Shown piece after piece: positions 18,661 to 30,589 of a stretch of DNA of 64,000 nt. Numbering within the stretch: position 1 is the stretch's first letter; every line of letters begins with the position of its first letter. The translations under genes were made by a program, and so were the position numbers. Where the stretch lies: positions 96,079 to 160,078 of the forward strand of contig NZ_BJUK01000002.1 of the NCBI RefSeq assembly GCF_007989625.1, given 5' to 3'. The notes beneath the pieces are model-generated. The model was not told the origin of the DNA. It searched no databases and saw only the letters and a program-made list of their open reading frames with translations. This DNA is from Bisbaumannia pacifica (GTDB lineage Bacteria; Pseudomonadota; Gammaproteobacteria; Pseudomonadales; Halomonadaceae).

Positions 18661-21042
18661 ATGAAATTTTCCGAACAGTGGCTGCGCGAGTGGGTCTCTC
18701 CCAGCGTGGCGACCCAGGCGCTGGCCGATCAGATCACCATGGCCGGCCTGGAAGTGGATGCCGTGGAGCCGGTGGCGCCGGAATTCTCCGGCGTGGTGGT
18801 GGCCGAGGTCATCGACAAGACCCAGCATCCGGACGCCGACAAGCTGAATGTCTGCCTGGTCAATGATGGCGGCGACGAGCCGGTGCAGGTGGTGTGTGGG
18901 GCCCCCAATGTGGCCGCCGGCCAGAAGATCGTCTTCGCCCGGGTCGGCGCCGTATTGCCCGGCGACTTCAAGATCAAGAAGGCCAAGCTGCGTGGCCAGG
19001 CCTCCCACGGCATGATCTGCTCGGCCTCCGAACTGGGCATGGCCGAGGAGACCTCCGCCGGCATCCTGGTGCTGCCCGTGGAGGCCCCGGTGGGTGAGGA
19101 CTTCCGCGCCTACATGGGCCTCGACGATCACACCATCGAGGTGGACCTGACCCCCAACCGCGGCGACTGCCTGAGCCTCCAGGGCCTGGCCCGGGAAGTC
19201 GGCGTCCTCAACCGCCTGGCGGTCGAGGGGCCTGCCGAGTCGCCGGTGGCCGACACCCATCAGGAGACCTTCCCGGTGGCGGTCAGCGACCCCGAGCGCT
19301 GCCCCCGTTACCTGGGTCGGCTGATCCAGGGCGTCGACGTCAGCGCGCCGACTCCGCTATGGATGGTCGAGCGGCTACGGCGTAGCGGCGTGCGCAGTAT
19401 CGATGCGGTGGTGGATATCACCAACTACGTGATGCTCGAGCTGGGCCAGCCCCTGCACGCCTTCGATCGCGCCAACCTTCACGAGGGCATCCAGGTGCGT
19501 CTGGCCCGTGAGGGCGAGCGCCTGATGCTGCTGGATGGTCAGGAGATCACCCTGCGCGGCGAGACCCTGGTGATTGCCGACGGTCGCGGCCCCCTGGCCA
19601 TCGCCGGCGTGATGGGCGGCGAGCACTCCGGCGTGAATGCCGAGACCCGGGATATCTTCCTGGAGTCGGCTTTCTTCACCCAACTGGCGGTGGCCGGTCA
19701 GGCGCGCTCCTATGGGCTGCACACCGATGCCTCCCACCGCTTCGAGCGGGGCGTCGATCCGACCTTGGCGCGGCGTGCCATGGAGCGGGCGACCCAGCTG
19801 TTGCTGGAGATCGTCGGCGGCGAGCCGGGGCCGGTGGTGGAGGCGGTCAGCGAGATCCATCTGCCCGCCGAGCGCCGCGTGACCCTGCGCCGGTCACGCC
19901 TGACCCAGGCCCTGGGCCTCGAGCTCGACGATGCCGAGGTGGCGGAGATCCTGACCCGGCTGGGCCTGGCGGTGACTGCCGTCGAATCGGGCTGGGAAGC
20001 CGAGGTGCCGGCCTGGCGCTTCGATATCTCCATCGAGGAGGACCTGATCGAGGAGGTGGCGCGGATCTACGGCTACAACCGCCTGCCGGTACGCCGTCCG
20101 GCGGCACGCCTGGGACTGCGTCCCGATGGCGAGAGCCGTCAGCCGCTGGCGCGCCTGCGGCGGCAACTGGTGGCCCGCGGCTACCAGGAAGCCATCACCT
20201 ACAGCTTCGTGGCACCGGAGCTACAGGCGGCCCTGCTGCCCGAGGCGGTCTCGCCGCGCCTGGCCAACCCCATCTCCAGCGATATGGCGGTGATGCGGGC
20301 GAGCCTCTTCCCGGGGCTGATCAAGGCCTTCGAGCATAACCTCAACCGTCAGCAGGGCCGGGTGCGGCTGTTCGAGAGCGGCCTGGTGTTCCGTGGCGAG
20401 CTGGACGACCTGCACCAGATCCCCATGCTGGGCGGCCTGGTCAGCGGCAGTCGCGAGCCGGAGGGCTGGTGCGGGGCCAAGGAGAAGGTCGATTTCTTCG
20501 ACCTCAAGGGTGACCTGGAGAGCCTGCTGGCCCTGGGCGGCGAGCCCGAGGCCTGGCGCTTCGAGCCGGCTACTCACAGCGCCCTGCACCCGGGCCAGAG
20601 CGCACGGATCCTGCATCGTGGCGAGGAGGCCGGCTGGATCGGCACCCTGCACCCCGCGGTCAAGGCGAGCCTGGGGCTCAAGGCGGATGCGGTGCTTTTC
20701 GAGGTGCGTCTCGATGCCCTGACCCACGGCAAGCTGCCGGCCTTCGCGCCGCTCTCCCGCTATCCGGAGGTGCGCCGCGACCTGGCCTTCCTGGTGGCCG
20801 ACGACCTGCCGATTCAGGCGCTGCTCGACTGCCTGCGCGAGCAGGCCGGCGACTGGCTCCAGGAGCTGCGCCTGTTCGATGTCTATCAGGGCAAGGGCGT
20901 CGAGCCGGGGCACAAGAGTGTCGCCCTGGGCTTGACCTGGCAGCATCCTTCGCGCACGCTGAATGATGATGAAATCAATCAGTTAGTCGATGCGATCGTG
21001 GCCGAGTCCGGGTCGCGCTTCGGCGCCAGGCTGCGAGGCTGA
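18661..21042 (+). CDS. pheT: phenylalanyl-tRNA synthetase beta subunit
   Basis: The 793-residue beta subunit, normal length. Regions in order: N-terminal [12 protein letters not shown], an EMAP-like tRNA-binding fold (about 40-150), B3/B4 editing domain with the HAFDRANL segment (about 200-400), B5 domain, a catalytic-like core, and a C-terminal FDX-ACB anticodon domain (about 700-793, starting after [12 protein letters not shown]). It edits mischarged Tyr-tRNA-Phe. Translation follows pheS in the same transcript, and ihfA begins 50 bases after the stop. Confidence 0.97.
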   Translation: MKFSEQWLREWVSPSVATQALADQITMAGLEVDAVEPVAPEFSGVVVAEVIDKTQHPDADKLNVCLVNDGGDEPVQVVCGAPNVAAGQKIVFARVGAVLPGDFKIKKAKLRGQASHGMICSASELGMAEETSAGILVLPVEAPVGEDFRAYMGLDDHTIEVDLTPNRGDCLSLQGLAREVGVLNRLAVEGPAESPVADTHQETFPVAVSDPERCPRYLGRLIQGVDVSAPTPLWMVERLRRSGVRSIDAVVDITNYVMLELGQPLHAFDRANLHEGIQVRLAREGERLMLLDGQEITLRGETLVIADGRGPLAIAGVMGGEHSGVNAETRDIFLESAFFTQLAVAGQARSYGLHTDASHRFERGVDPTLARRAMERATQLLLEIVGGEPGPVVEAVSEIHLPAERRVTLRRSRLTQALGLELDDAEVAEILTRLGLAVTAVESGWEAEVPAWRFDISIEEDLIEEVARIYGYNRLPVRRPAARLGLRPDGESRQPLARLRRQLVARGYQEAITYSFVAPELQAALLPEAVSPRLANPISSDMAVMRASLFPGLIKAFEHNLNRQQGRVRLFESGLVFRGELDDLHQIPMLGGLVSGSREPEGWCGAKEKVDFFDLKGDLESLLALGGEPEAWRFEPATHSALHPGQSARILHRGEEAGWIGTLHPAVKASLGLKADAVLFEVRLDALTHGKLPAFAPLSRYPEVRRDLAFLVADDLPIQALLDCLREQAGDWLQELRLFDVYQGKGVEPGHKSVALGLTWQHPSRTLNDDEINQLVDAIVAESGSRFGARLRG

Positions 21043-21092
21043 CGCCGGTGGACACGGAACGCGGGTGCGACGTCCAGCACGAGGGAGTGACC

Positions 21093-21398
21093 ATGGGGGC
21101 ATTGACCAAGGCGGAGCTTGCCGAACACCTGCATGTGGAGCTGGGGCTTTCCAAGCGGGAGGCCAAGGCGATGGTGGAGACCTTCTTCGAGGAGATCCGA
21201 GGCTGCCTGCGCGAGAATGAGCAGGTCAAGCTGTCCGGCTTCGGTAACTTCGATCTGCGCGATAAGCGGGAGCGCCCCGGTCGCAATCCCAAGACCGGGG
21301 AAGAGATTCCCATCTCGGCGCGGCGGGTGGTGACCTTCCGCCCGGGGCAGAAGCTCAAGAGTCGCGTCGGCGGCTTCGAGGGTACCCCGGACGTCTGA
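21093..21398 (+). CDS. ihfA: integration host factor alpha subunit
   Basis: IHF-alpha, 101 aa, pairs with IHF-beta to bend DNA at specific sites. The start [13 protein letters not shown] matches the family; an in-frame GTG at 21048 would add a non-homologous 15 residues, and GAGGGA lies just before the ATG at 21093. The beta-arm with its intercalating proline is in [14 protein letters not shown], followed by [17 protein letters not shown]. It ends the thrS block, as in E. coli. Confidence 0.96.
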   Translation: MGALTKAELAEHLHVELGLSKREAKAMVETFFEEIRGCLRENEQVKLSGFGNFDLRDKRERPGRNPKTGEEIPISARRVVTFRPGQKLKSRVGGFEGTPDV

Positions 21399-21413
21399 GG
21401 TTCCTGTCACGAC

Positions 21414-21451
21414 GCAGAAGGCCCTGGCAAGCGATTGCCGGGGCCTTCTGC
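21414..21451. terminator. bidirectional terminator after ihfA
   Basis: A 17-bp near-perfect stem starting GCAGAAGGCCC closes on a GCGA tetraloop. It separates ihfA from the convergent DUF2788 gene. Confidence 0.8.
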
Positions 21452-21474
21452 TGTGGGGGCTCGTGGTGGCGGGG

Positions 21475-21684
21475 TTAGACGAGGCCGCCACCCTCCATCA
21501 GATAGGTGATGATCACCTTGAACAGGTAGCCCATGATGCCGGCGCCGAGTACCACGAAGAGCATCAGGGTGCCGAACTTGCCGGCCTTGGAGCGGCGCGA
21601 CAGGTCCCAGATGATAAAGGTCATGAAGAGGATCAGGCTGCCGATCATGATCGGCGTGATCCAGGCCTCGAAGGTCTCCAGCAT
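21475..21684 (-). CDS. DUF2788 small membrane protein
   Basis: A 69-residue protein with two hydrophobic helices (about 8-28 and 40-60) joined by the basic loop LSRRSKAGKFGT. It matches DUF2788, a family of unknown function found in Pseudomonas and Halomonas relatives. GGAGG on the reverse strand precedes the ATG. It is convergent with ihfA across a shared terminator. Confidence 0.8.
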   Translation of the reverse strand: MLETFEAWITPIMIGSLILFMTFIIWDLSRRSKAGKFGTLMLFVVLGAGIMGYLFKVIITYLMEGGGLV

Positions 21685-21884
21685 AGTGCCTCCCGGCGAG
21701 AAATAAGTCGTATTCTATCGCGCCCTCGATCCGCCTTCAGCGCCACACCCGCGACGCAATGCCGCAGGCCGACAGTGGCTTTCCTTGATCTACTCACTGG
21801 ACACTGACTCACGCCCTTCGGTGGATTCGGTCGGGGCGGCGGCTATGGTAATATCCGAGCAAATTCCTCAAGCAAACCAAGCCC

Positions 21885-22349
21885 ATGCCCACGCTCAAGA
21901 TCTACGTTGGAACCATGTATGGCGGCGCCCTGGACGTCGCCGAGCAAGTCAAGCCGCTATTCGAAGAGGCCGGCTATCGGGTCACTATCCTGGAACAGGC
22001 GACCCTGGACGATCTGGTCGATGACCGGCCCGACCTGGCGCTGTTCTGTCTGTCCACCACCGGCAGTGGCGACTTCCCCGGCAATATCGTGCCCCTGGTG
22101 CGGGAGCTGGAGGAGCGCAGCCCCGGGCTGGTCGACCTGCGCTATGGATTGATCGCCCTCGGTGACAGCTCCTATGGGGATACCTTCTGCGGCGCGGGAC
22201 GTCACCTGGATGCGCTCCTCGAGGGCCTCGGTGCCCAGCGCCTCGGCGAGCGCCTGGAGGTGGATGCCATGGAGACCTTTATGGCCGATGACGCGGCCCT
22301 GCCCTGGGCCGAGGCGTGGATCGCCGAGCAGCAGTTGCAGGTGGCCTGA
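21885..22349 (+). CDS. mioC: MioC-like flavodoxin
   Basis: A 154-residue flavodoxin-fold FMN protein. The phosphate-binding loop YVGTMYGGALDVAE (about 7-20) and the flavin-contacting STTGSGDFPGN (about 57-67) and ALGDSSYGDTFCGAG (about 92-106) segments are standard for the MioC/flavodoxin-reductase-like group. It carries electrons as FMN; the partner is unknown. TAATAT at 21849-21854 may be its -10 box. It overlaps the next gene by one base (TGATG). Confidence 0.82.
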   Translation: MPTLKIYVGTMYGGALDVAEQVKPLFEEAGYRVTILEQATLDDLVDDRPDLALFCLSTTGSGDFPGNIVPLVRELEERSPGLVDLRYGLIALGDSSYGDTFCGAGRHLDALLEGLGAQRLGERLEVDAMETFMADDAALPWAEAWIAEQQLQVA

Positions 22350-22711
22350 TGACGGCCAATCCCGAGCGGCTGAGTATCCTGGTGGGGCTGCTGGCGGTGA
22401 TGCTGGGAACCCTGCCCCGTTACCTCTACGGGGGGCACCGCTCCCAGTTGCTGTTACTCTCCCTGGCGGCGGTGGCGGTGGCCCTGGTGGCGGCGAGCCA
22501 TTGGCGTCTGCTCGCAGCCGAGGCGCGTGGCGAGGTGCCCGCCCTGCTGCGTCGCCTGGGCATTGGTCTGGGCGTTGGGCTGGCGCTGATGGGCGCCTGG
22601 TACGTCCTGAGCCAGGGCTGGGTCGCCTGGCCGCGGCTGCTCTCCCATGGCCTGACCCTGGGGCTGCTACTGCATGTGATGGGGCTCTGGTGGAAGCGCG
22701 AGAGCGCCTGA
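22349..22711 (+). CDS. hypothetical four-helix membrane protein
   Basis: I do not recognise the family. The 120-residue protein is dominated by four hydrophobic stretches (about 8-24, 33-50, 70-90, 98-113) with short Arg-rich loops, so it is an inner-membrane protein. Its ATG overlaps the MioC-like stop by one base, so it is probably co-translated with the flavodoxin. A strong terminator follows. Confidence 0.7.
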   Translation: MTANPERLSILVGLLAVMLGTLPRYLYGGHRSQLLLLSLAAVAVALVAASHWRLLAAEARGEVPALLRRLGIGLGVGLALMGAWYVLSQGWVAWPRLLSHGLTLGLLLHVMGLWWKRESA

Positions 22712-22714
22712 CCC

Positions 22715-22756
22715 AAAAAAGCGCCAGGAGCCCTGTCTGGCTCCTGGCGCTTTTTT
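22715..22756. terminator. bidirectional intrinsic terminator
   Basis: A perfect 12-bp stem GCGCCAGGAGCC with a six-base loop is flanked by six A residues on the left and six T residues on the right, so it can stop transcription from both sides. Confidence 0.9.
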
Positions 22757-22775
22757 ATATCCGGCTTTCTTCCTT

Positions 22776-24137
22776 CTAGCCCAGTGTATAGCAGGGCACA
22801 TAGTCCCCGCTGAGCTTCATCCGACCCTGGCCGACGAAGGAGGTCAGCAATTCGTCGAGGCGGCGCATCAGTTCCGGCTCAGCGCTGAGGCGGAAGGGCC
22901 CCTTGGCCTCGATGGCCCTTACTCCCTTGTCCTTGACGTTACCGGCGACGATGCCGGAGAAGGCGCGGCGCAGATTGGCGGCCAGTTCATGCACCGGCAG
23001 CTCGCGGTTGAGTGCCAGGGCCGCCATGGCGTCGTGGCTCGGCTCGAAGGGGGCCTGGAAATCGCGATCGATGGTCAGGCGCCAGTTGTAGTAGAAGGCG
23101 TCCTGCTGCTGACGACGGAATTCGGTGACCTCGTCGATGCCGCGGCGCATGGCCCGGGCCACGCCGACCGGATCGTCGATCAGGATCTGGTAGCGACTGC
23201 GGGCCTCCTCGCCCAGGGTGTAGGCGAGGAACTCATCGATGCGGGCAAAGTAGTCGGCGCTGTTCGCCGGGCCGGTGAAGACCACCGGGAAGGGAATGTC
23301 GCGGTTGTCGGGGTGGAGGAGGATGCCCAGCAGATAGAGGATCTCCTCCGCGGTGCCGACCCCGCCGGGAAATACCAGGATGCCGTGACCCACCCGCACG
23401 AAGGCCTCGAGGCGCTTCTCGATATCGGGCATGATCACCAGTTCGTTGACGATGGGGTTGGGCGATTCGGCGGCGATAATGCCCGGCTCCGAGATCCCCA
23501 GGTAGCGGCCCTGGGTGCGGCGCTGCTTGGCGTGGGCCACGTTGGCGCCCTTCATGGGGCCCTTCATGGCGCCGGGGCCGCAGCCGGTGCAGATGTCCAT
23601 GTCGCGCAGGCCCAGGTGATAGCCCACGTCCTTGGTGTATTCGTACTCCTCGCGGGAGATGGAGTGGCCGCCCCAGCAGACCACCAGGCTGGGGTCGCGA
23701 CCCGGCTTGAGGGCGCCGGCCTTGCGCAGGATATGAAAGACCGCGTTGGTGGTGCCCTCGCCGGTGGAGAGGTCGAAGCGTTGCTGGGTTTGGATCTCGT
23801 TGTAGACGTAGACCACGTCGCGCAGCACCGCGGAGAGCAGCTCGCGGATGCCGCGAATCATCTTGCCGTCGACGAAGGCCTCGGCCGGGGCATTGCTGAG
23901 CCGCAGGCGGATGCCGCGATCCTCCTGGAGCACCTCGATATCGAAATCGTGGTAGGTCTCCATCACGGCGCGGCCGTCGTCGGTGGGGTTGCCGCAGTTG
24001 AGTACCGCCAGGGCGCAGCAGCGCAGCAGGTCGTGGAGGCCGGCGGCGGAGGTGTCGCGCAGCCGATTGACCTCGGCCTGGGAGAGTACCTCCAGGCTGC
24101 CCTCGGGGGAGATGGTGGCGGAAATTTTATCGGGCAT
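22776..24137 (-). CDS. ppnN: pyrimidine/purine nucleotide 5'-monophosphate nucleosidase PpnN
   Basis: A 453-residue PpnN (YgdH) homologue. PpnN cleaves nucleotide monophosphates to base and ribose-5-phosphate and is stimulated by (p)ppGpp in E. coli. The central Rossmann-like LOG/lysine-decarboxylase-like domain carries CTGCGPGAMKGPMKGAN and the PGGVGTAEE motif, with flanking N- and C-terminal domains at the usual length. The reverse-strand gene is divergent from the LysR gene at 24317 and ends at the bidirectional terminator. Confidence 0.92.
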   Translation of the reverse strand: MPDKISATISPEGSLEVLSQAEVNRLRDTSAAGLHDLLRCCALAVLNCGNPTDDGRAVMETYHDFDIEVLQEDRGIRLRLSNAPAEAFVDGKMIRGIRELLSAVLRDVVYVYNEIQTQQRFDLSTGEGTTNAVFHILRKAGALKPGRDPSLVVCWGGHSISREEYEYTKDVGYHLGLRDMDICTGCGPGAMKGPMKGANVAHAKQRRTQGRYLGISEPGIIAAESPNPIVNELVIMPDIEKRLEAFVRVGHGILVFPGGVGTAEEILYLLGILLHPDNRDIPFPVVFTGPANSADYFARIDEFLAYTLGEEARSRYQILIDDPVGVARAMRRGIDEVTEFRRQQQDAFYYNWRLTIDRDFQAPFEPSHDAMAALALNRELPVHELAANLRRAFSGIVAGNVKDKGVRAIEAKGPFRLSAEPELMRRLDELLTSFVGQGRMKLSGDYVPCYTLG

Positions 24138-24316
24138 GGCGGCTTCCTTGTCGAAGGGCGGTACTTGGGTGATGCCGCCCCAGGGAATAAAGGCAGTGAG
24201 ACCGAATCAGGATACCATGAGCCTCGTCGCCTGCGCAGCGCTGTGCCGGGCCATGACTTCTGGTAGAATCGGCGGCTGCTGTCGTGCTTTTTTCCTCGGT
24301 TAAGCGGCCTTGCCTC

Positions 24317-25225
24317 ATGTTCAATGCGCTCTATTTTCGTACCTTCATGACCCTGGTTGAGACCGGCAGTTTCACCCAGACCGCGCGTCGCCTGGAGATG
24401 ACTCAGCCCGGGGTCAGTCAGCATATTCGCAAGCTGGAACAGTACCTGCAGAAACCCCTGCTCAATCGGCATGGGCGACGCTTTACCCTGACCGAGGCGG
24501 GCCGGCGCACCTACGACTATGCGGTCAGGCTGTTCGCCGAGCACGAGTATTTCTGTCACTCCCTGGATGACGAATCCCTGGATTCCGGAGAGTGTCGCCT
24601 GGCCTCGCCGGGCAGCGTGGGCCTGATGTTCTACCCCTTTATCCTCGGCTATCAGCAGATGCATACCGGGCTGACGGTCAACTACAGCTTCGCCTTCAAC
24701 AGCGAGATCGTCGCCGATGTGCTGGCCGGGCGCCACGACCTGGGGATCATTACCGAGCCGGTCCGCCATCCGGAACTCAACTGTGATCTCTGGCACCAGG
24801 AGCCCCTGTGCCTGGTCGTGCCGGCGGACTTTACCGGGACCGGCTGGACCGACCTGCTGGCCCTGGGCTTCGTCAACTATTCGGACGGCCTGCAGCACGC
24901 CACCCAGCTGTTGCGCGCCAATTTCCCGGATGAATTCCGCTCCATGAGTCGCTGCCCTCGCCAGGGCTATACCAATGAGGTCTCCATGGTGATGGACGCG
25001 GTGGCCCGGGGGCTGGGCTTCAGCGTGGTCTCCCGATTGGTGCTGGAGACCTCGCCCTGGCAGCGTCAGGTCAAGGAGTTGAGCCTGCCCCAGGTGGTCC
25101 ACGAGACCCTCTACCTGGTGACTCACTCCAGCACCGAATTGCCGCGTCGCTATCGGCGCCTATTGGATGAGTTCAGGGACCAGCGCCGTCACGACCTCTA
25201 CGGCTATTCCGAGACGGCCGAGTAA
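24317..25225 (+). CDS. LysR-family transcriptional regulator
   Basis: A 302-residue LysR regulator. The N-terminal winged helix (about 1-65) shows FRTFMTLVETGSFTQTARRL and MTQPGVSQHIRKLE. The remainder is a periplasmic-binding-like effector domain. The target and inducer cannot be read from sequence. It is divergent from ppnN and followed by a terminator, with no obvious metabolic partner in the same transcript. No clear ribosome site precedes the ATG at 24317; the choice rests on the family start. Confidence 0.88.
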   Translation: MFNALYFRTFMTLVETGSFTQTARRLEMTQPGVSQHIRKLEQYLQKPLLNRHGRRFTLTEAGRRTYDYAVRLFAEHEYFCHSLDDESLDSGECRLASPGSVGLMFYPFILGYQQMHTGLTVNYSFAFNSEIVADVLAGRHDLGIITEPVRHPELNCDLWHQEPLCLVVPADFTGTGWTDLLALGFVNYSDGLQHATQLLRANFPDEFRSMSRCPRQGYTNEVSMVMDAVARGLGFSVVSRLVLETSPWQRQVKELSLPQVVHETLYLVTHSSTELPRRYRRLLDEFRDQRRHDLYGYSETAE

Positions 25226-25268
25226 GCGACCCGCTTTCTCCCCATCCTCGATGGCCGCTAACAAACAA

Positions 25269-25298
25269 AAAGGGCCTCGCCGATTGGCGAGGCCCTTT
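25269..25298. terminator. bidirectional intrinsic terminator
   Basis: A perfect 13-bp stem AAAGGGCCTCGCC with a GATT loop, A-rich on the left, T-rich on the right. It serves both the LysR gene and the convergent gcvP. Confidence 0.88.
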
Positions 25299-25315
25299 GC
25301 GTAGGCCGATAACCC

Positions 25316-28210
<2,895 letters not shown>

Positions 28211-28295
28211 GGAACACCTGTAGGCAAGTGGGGCGCGGCCCCGGGTCAGCGAAGGAGGGCAGGCCGGGTGAGGGGACACCCGGCGCTGGCGGATA

Positions 28296-28685
28296 TCACT
28301 CGGCGTCGGCGAGCTTGGCGTAGGCCTCGGCGTCCAGCAGGCCTTCCAGGGCGGCGGCGTCGGCCAGCTTGAGTTTGGCGATCCAGCCGCCCTCGTAGGG
28401 TGCCTCGTTGACGGTCTCCGGGGCGTCTTCCAGGGCCTCGTTGGCCTCGATCACTTCGCCGGCCAGGGGCGCATAGAGGTCGGACGCGGCCTTCACCGAT
28501 TCGATGACGCCGAACTCTTCGCCGGCGTCCAGGCTGCGGCCCACCTCGGGCAGCTCGACGAAGACCACGTCGCCCAGGGCTTCCTGGGCATGGTCGGTGA
28601 TGCCGAGGGTGACGGTGCCGTCGCCATTGTCCAGCACCCATTCATGACTTTCGGTGTAGCGCAGGTTGGCGGGGATATTGCTCAT
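28296..28685 (-). CDS. gcvH: glycine cleavage system H protein
   Basis: The 129-residue lipoyl carrier of the glycine cleavage complex. The lipoylation lysine is in [15 protein letters not shown] (about residue 65). The N-terminal YTESHEWV and the C-terminal GGWIAKLKL motifs are standard. The start is preceded on the reverse strand by AGGAAA, inside a palindrome at 28692-28707. It heads the gcvHP operon, divergent from the symporter-gcvT operon. Confidence 0.96.
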   Translation of the reverse strand: MSNIPANLRYTESHEWVLDNGDGTVTLGITDHAQEALGDVVFVELPEVGRSLDAGEEFGVIESVKAASDLYAPLAGEVIEANEALEDAPETVNEAPYEGGWIAKLKLADAAALEGLLDAEAYAKLADAE

Positions 28686-28691
28686 CGCAGA

Positions 28692-28707
28692 TTTTCCTAT
28701 ACGAAAA
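28692..28707. promoter_or_regulatory. palindrome overlapping the gcvH ribosome site
   Basis: TTTTCCTATACGAAAA, an inverted repeat TTTTC/GAAAA six bases before the gcvH ATG. It matches the 28887 palindrome at 12 of 16 positions. A protein bound here would block gcvH expression. Confidence 0.4.
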
Positions 28708-28886
28708 GGTTTTCAGGTGGGGCGAATCCTAACCCCTGGCGGCCGATTTGGCCACGCCGACGACGGGTCGGGACGCGGTGGATCCCATTCAGGGTGGTCG
28801 CCGCGCCCCGGGCTGTCCAGTGGACGACACCTGAGCCCCGCTTGCTAGGCTTGTGATCTCGCCCATGGCTGGGTAATGTAGCCCAT

Positions 28887-28902
28887 GTTTCCTATTGGAA
28901 AC
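28887..28902. promoter_or_regulatory. perfect palindrome, candidate operator
   Basis: GTTTCC-TATT-GGAAAC, a perfect 6-bp inverted repeat with 4-base spacer in the middle of the divergent region. Confidence 0.5.
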
Positions 28903-29148
28903 AAATTTCCCGTTAACGGCCCGTCGACACGACCCTGACCGGGCGCGGGGCGGCGGCGAGACCTTCTGCTATTCTACCTTAGACGCAGCGTGACAAAAAT
29001 TTCCTATAGTGGACTGGAGGAAAGGCGGACGAATCCGCTATGTTACGCACACTCGACCGACTCCCTGCCTGATCCGGGGACGGTGAGTCGCCAGGACGCA
29101 CGCGTTACCTCGCGTGCCCAACAAGAATAGCCAAAGGGGAAAGGTTCC

Positions 29149-30525
29149 ATGGAAGCCTTAACGAATCTGTTTTCTGCGATCAACGGCGTGGTCTGGGGGC
29201 CACTGATGCTGATCCTGCTGCTGGGGGTGGGGATCTACCTGCAGGCGGGACTCAAGCTGATGCCGATCCGCAAGCTGGGCACCGGCTTCAAGCTGATGTT
29301 CCAGGGTCGCGCCGCCAAGGGTGAGGAGAAGGAGGGGGAAATCTCGCCCTTCGACGCCCTGATGACCGCGCTCTCCGCCACCATCGGTACCGGCAACATC
29401 GCCGGCGTGGCCACCGCCATCGCCCTCGGTGGCCCGGGGGCGGTGTTCTGGATGTGGATCACCGCCCTGGTGGGGATGGCCACCAAGTTCTCCGAGGCGG
29501 TCCTCGCCGTGCGCTACCGGGAGGTGGACAGCGAAGGCAACCATATCGGCGGGCCGATGTTCTACATCAAGAATGGCCTGGGCAAGAAGTGGGCCTGGCT
29601 GGGCGGTGCCTTCGCCTTCTTCGGCGCCGTGGCGGCCTTCGGCATCGGCAACACCGTGCAGTCCAACTCCGTGGCGGATGCCCTCGACTCCACCTTCGGG
29701 CTGCCCCACTGGATCACCGGCGTGGTGATCATGGTGCTGGCCGGAGCGGTGATCCTCGGCGGCATCAAGCGGATCGCCAAGGTCGCCGGCAAGCTGGTCC
29801 CCATCATGGGGATTCTCTATATCCTCGCGGGCCTGGTGGTCCTGGCGATCAACGCCGGCCAACTCGGCGATGCCTTCTCGATGATCTTCTACTATGCCTT
29901 CAACCCCCATGCCGCCATGGGTGGCTTCGCCGGCGCCGCGGTGATGGCGGCGATCCGCTTCGGTGTGGCCCGCGGGATCTTCTCCAACGAGGCGGGCCTG
30001 GGCAGCGCGCCCATCGCCCACGCCGCCGCCCAGACCAAGAATCCGGTGCGCCAGGGGCTGATCGCCATGCTGGGTACCTTTATCGACACCATCATGGTCT
30101 GCACCATCACCGCCCTGGTGATTCTCACCTCCACGGTGTGGGTCGAGGGCGAGGCGGGCGCCTCCTTGACCGCGCTCTCCTTCGACGCGGCGCTGCCCGG
30201 CATGGGTAACCAGATCGTCTCCCTGGCGCTGGCGGTGTTCGCCTTCACCACCATCCTCGGCTGGTCCTTCTATGGCGAGAAGTGCTTCCAGTTCCTGTTC
30301 GGCACTCGCTCCATCATGCTCTACCGGGTGCTGTTCGTGCTGGCCATTCCGCTCGGTGCCATGGCCCAGCTGGGCTTTATCTGGCTGATGGCGGATACCT
30401 TCAACGCCATGATGGCCATTCCCAACCTGATCGCCCTGGCGCTGCTGTCGCCGATGGTCTTCAAGCTGACCAAGGACTATTTCGACGGCAAGGAGGTCCT
30501 GCCCGGGGAGGATCTGACCAAGTAA
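29149..30525 (+). CDS. AGCS-family sodium:alanine/glycine symporter
   Basis: A 458-residue secondary transporter of the alanine-or-glycine:cation symporter family (AlsT/DagA/AgcS). The family signature GTGNIAGVATAIALGGPGAVFWMW (read with breaks) lies near residues 82-105, with GGPMFYIKNGLGKKWAWLG and GIFSNEAGLGSAPIAHAAA later. About eleven helices are visible. Because it is immediately upstream of gcvT (64 bases) and divergent from gcvHP, glycine is the likely substrate in this organism; this is an inference from context. AAAGGGGAAAGG precedes the ATG. Confidence 0.93.
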   Translation: MEALTNLFSAINGVVWGPLMLILLLGVGIYLQAGLKLMPIRKLGTGFKLMFQGRAAKGEEKEGEISPFDALMTALSATIGTGNIAGVATAIALGGPGAVFWMWITALVGMATKFSEAVLAVRYREVDSEGNHIGGPMFYIKNGLGKKWAWLGGAFAFFGAVAAFGIGNTVQSNSVADALDSTFGLPHWITGVVIMVLAGAVILGGIKRIAKVAGKLVPIMGILYILAGLVVLAINAGQLGDAFSMIFYYAFNPHAAMGGFAGAAVMAAIRFGVARGIFSNEAGLGSAPIAHAAAQTKNPVRQGLIAMLGTFIDTIMVCTITALVILTSTVWVEGEAGASLTALSFDAALPGMGNQIVSLALAVFAFTTILGWSFYGEKCFQFLFGTRSIMLYRVLFVLAIPLGAMAQLGFIWLMADTFNAMMAIPNLIALALLSPMVFKLTKDYFDGKEVLPGEDLTK

Positions 30526-30589
30526 GCGGTCGGCGGGCGGCGTCGCGCCGCCCGTCCCGGCCTGATCCCAACCTCAGACGGAAATTCCC

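Larger units (their letters stand above)
28686..29148. promoter_or_regulatory. 463-base divergent control region between gcvHP and the AGCS symporter-gcvT operon
   Basis: No gene is visible. The region has two 16-base palindromes sharing the core TTTCCTAT-x-(C/G)GAAA (28692-28707 and 28887-28902) and a third TTTCCTAT at 29000-29007. I looked for the conserved core of a glycine riboswitch on both strands and did not see it. The length fits a regulator-bound divergent promoter. Confidence 0.55.

Noticed and set aside
23963..25126. A 387-codon reverse frame running across ppnN and the LysR gene
   Set aside because: It overlaps the real genes in another register and shows no family motif; its end mimics ppnN only because it reads the same DNA.
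28686..29148. A glycine riboswitch before gcvT or gcvH
   Set aside because: I did not see the conserved core on either strand; a covariance-model search would be decisive.
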